Source of the DNA: an uncultured Erysipelotrichaceae bacterium
Lineage (GTDB): Bacteria > Bacillota_I > Bacilli_A > Erysipelotrichales > Erysipelotrichaceae
Assembly (NCBI GenBank): GCA_902795525.1
Contig: CADBLN010000093.1
Location: 1-6,016 of the forward strand
Length of the DNA: 6,016 nt
Reading direction: 5' to 3'
Position numbers and translations under genes: made by a program. Position 1 is the first letter of the stretch. Each line of letters starts with the position of its first letter. Below the pieces are notes generated by a model. That model was not told the DNA's origin, made no database searches, and saw only the letters and a list, made by a program, of their open reading frames with translations. Of this stretch, positions 4,691 to 6,016 are shown piece after piece.

Positions 4691-6016
4691 ATGGAGAAGG
4701 AAAGTGTTTTGAAGATTATTAAGGAAACTATTACTTCTTTCTTTATGGCTGTGGCCCAAGCAATTAAGAATTATTTTGGCAATTTCGCCAAAGGAGATTT
4801 TTGGACAAAGCTTTCTTATTTCATCATGGGAGCTGGTTGCTTTGGAAGAGGCCAGGTTGTTAAAGGATTGTTATATTTATTGATTCAAGTTGGTTATATT
4901 CTAATGATGGTCTTTTTCGGATGGCCATATGTGTCAAAACTAAATACATTGGGAACACAAAGCCAAGGGAGTGTTTATGATCCAAATTTAGGCTTTAATG
5001 TCATTGTAAAAGGTGACAATTCCATGTTGATTCTTCTTTATGGTGTGTCATGTGTAGTGCTAGGAATAATTGTTCTAGTAATCTATTTCATGAACATTAA
5101 AACAGCATATCAAAATCAGCTAGATATTTCTTCTGGCAAAAAACTCTCCAATTTCAAAAATGACATGGAAGAATTGTTAAATAAAAGATTCCATGTAACA
5201 GTATTAGCATTACCATTGGTATTGACTTTATTATTTACAGTATTACCGTTAATATTCATGATCCTAATGGCCTTTACTAATTATAATCGTGAACATCAGC
5301 CACCAGGAAATCTATTTACCTGGGTGGGCTTAAGTAATTTCAAAAATGTATTCCATGGTAATCCATTATGGTCCAGCACTTTTAGTAAATTGTTCGTTTG
5401 GACAATGATATGGGCAGTATTCGCAACATTTTTGAATTACATATTAGGAATACTATTAGCTATTATCATTAATAAAAAGGGAATAAAGTTGAAGAAAATG
5501 TGGCGTACGATTTTCATTACTACAATCGCAATTCCACAGTTTGTCTCATTGCTTCTAATTTCAAAATTCTTAGCTGATCAAGGTGCATTGAATACTTTAT
5601 TGCTGAATTTAGGATGGCTTAATAAGTTTATTCCATTCTTATCTAATGGAACCATTGCCAAAATAACTGTTATTGTGGTGAACTTATGGGTTGGTATTCC
5701 TTATTCAATGTTGATTTGTTCAGGCGTTTTAATGAATATTCCTGAGGACTTATATGAGGCAAGTAAGATTGATGGAGCTGGACCTATAAAGCAGTTCTTT
5801 GCTATTACGATGCCATATATGTTACAAGTGACAACGCCATACATGATTACACAGTTTGTAGGAAACATAAATAACTTCAACGTAATCTATTTATTAACTG
5901 GTGGCGGACCTTTATCGCTTAATTTATATCAAGCAGGTGAAACAGATTTGCTGGTTACTTGGCTATATAAATTAACAGTCAATGAACAAAACTATGCATT
6001 AGCATCAACAATCGGA
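4691..6016 (+). CDS. malF: MalF-like maltose/maltodextrin ABC permease (3' truncated by window edge)
   Basis: The reading frame is open for 442 codons from the ATG to the window end. It encodes an integral membrane permease of the binding-protein-dependent sugar importer class. Hydrophobic segments are visible at about 58-78, 112-134, 169-195, 233-260, 272-293, 322-345 and 375-395. The EAA loop that contacts the ATPase is at 356-375 (EASKIDGAG...ITMP). Downstream, LTGGGP at 402-407 and AGETDLLVTWLYK at 415-427 resemble the C-terminal part of E. coli MalF (AGYTDLLV). The N-terminal 165 residues carry two extra membrane segments and a GDFWTKLSYFIMGAG block at 35-49, an extension I know from low-GC Gram-positive sugar permeases. 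The loop between the first two segments is short, unlike the large periplasmic P2 domain of Enterobacteria. Only the last portion is missing. A malG gene is expected next. Confidence 0.92.
   Translation, partial: MEKESVLKIIKETITSFFMAVAQAIKNYFGNFAKGDFWTKLSYFIMGAGCFGRGQVVKGLLYLLIQVGYILMMVFFGWPYVSKLNTLGTQSQGSVYDPNLGFNVIVKGDNSMLILLYGVSCVVLGIIVLVIYFMNIKTAYQNQLDISSGKKLSNFKNDMEELLNKRFHVTVLALPLVLTLLFTVLPLIFMILMAFTNYNREHQPPGNLFTWVGLSNFKNVFHGNPLWSSTFSKLFVWTMIWAVFATFLNYILGILLAIIINKKGIKLKKMWRTIFITTIAIPQFVSLLLISKFLADQGALNTLLLNLGWLNKFIPFLSNGTIAKITVIVVNLWVGIPYSMLICSGVLMNIPEDLYEASKIDGAGPIKQFFAITMPYMLQVTTPYMITQFVGNINNFNVIYLLTGGGPLSLNLYQAGETDLLVTWLYKLTVNEQNYALASTIG

Overview
The window comes from an AT-rich, low-GC Gram-positive-type bacterium (Bacillota or a standard-code relative such as Erysipelotrichia, Acholeplasma or Izemoplasma-like lineages; I cannot place it more finely). 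The evidence is AT-rich codon choice, strong AGGAGG-type ribosome binding sites, two lipoproteins with lipoboxes, hairpin-plus-T-run terminators, and a CcpA/LacI-style operator region. Tryptophans are written TGG, and TGA ends at least one gene (the glycosidase), so the code is the ordinary one and not the Mycoplasma/Spiroplasma code.

Layout, all on the + strand: (1) the last 40 codons of an unrecognised upstream gene, whose stop overlaps the next start as ATGA; (2) an aldo/keto reductase fused to a two-cluster ferredoxin domain, closed by a clear intrinsic terminator; (3) a small rhodanese-domain lipoprotein, whose stop codon sits in the loop of a second terminator hairpin; (4) a cytoplasmic GH13 alpha-glucosidase with no Shine-Dalgarno sequence and a TATAAT placed so close to the start that the mRNA may be leaderless; (5) a 69-bp regulatory gap with a consensus promoter and two palindromic operators; (6) a maltose/maltodextrin-type binding lipoprotein (MalE-like); (7) a strong terminator hairpin; (8) a MalF-like permease that runs off the right edge.

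The right two thirds form a maltose/maltodextrin uptake and breakdown locus. The MalE-like lipoprotein captures the oligosaccharide outside the cell. The MalF-like permease, with a MalG partner and an MsmX/MalK-type ATPase presumably outside the window, imports it. The GH13 enzyme then releases glucose in the cytoplasm. Regulation is concentrated in front of malE: the -35 box overlaps the glucosidase stop codon, a cre-like site overlaps the spacer and -10, and a second LacI-type palindrome covers the start of transcription. The terminator after malE would keep the permease below the binding protein.

The left third (reductase and rhodanese) looks unrelated redox/sulfur housekeeping, insulated by its own terminators. 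There is no gene-free stretch longer than 300 bases, and I see no RNA gene, mobile element or CRISPR array. I found no clearly new system; the points most worth a second look are the compact dual-operator malE promoter and the terminator/promoter/start compression between the rhodanese and glucosidase genes.
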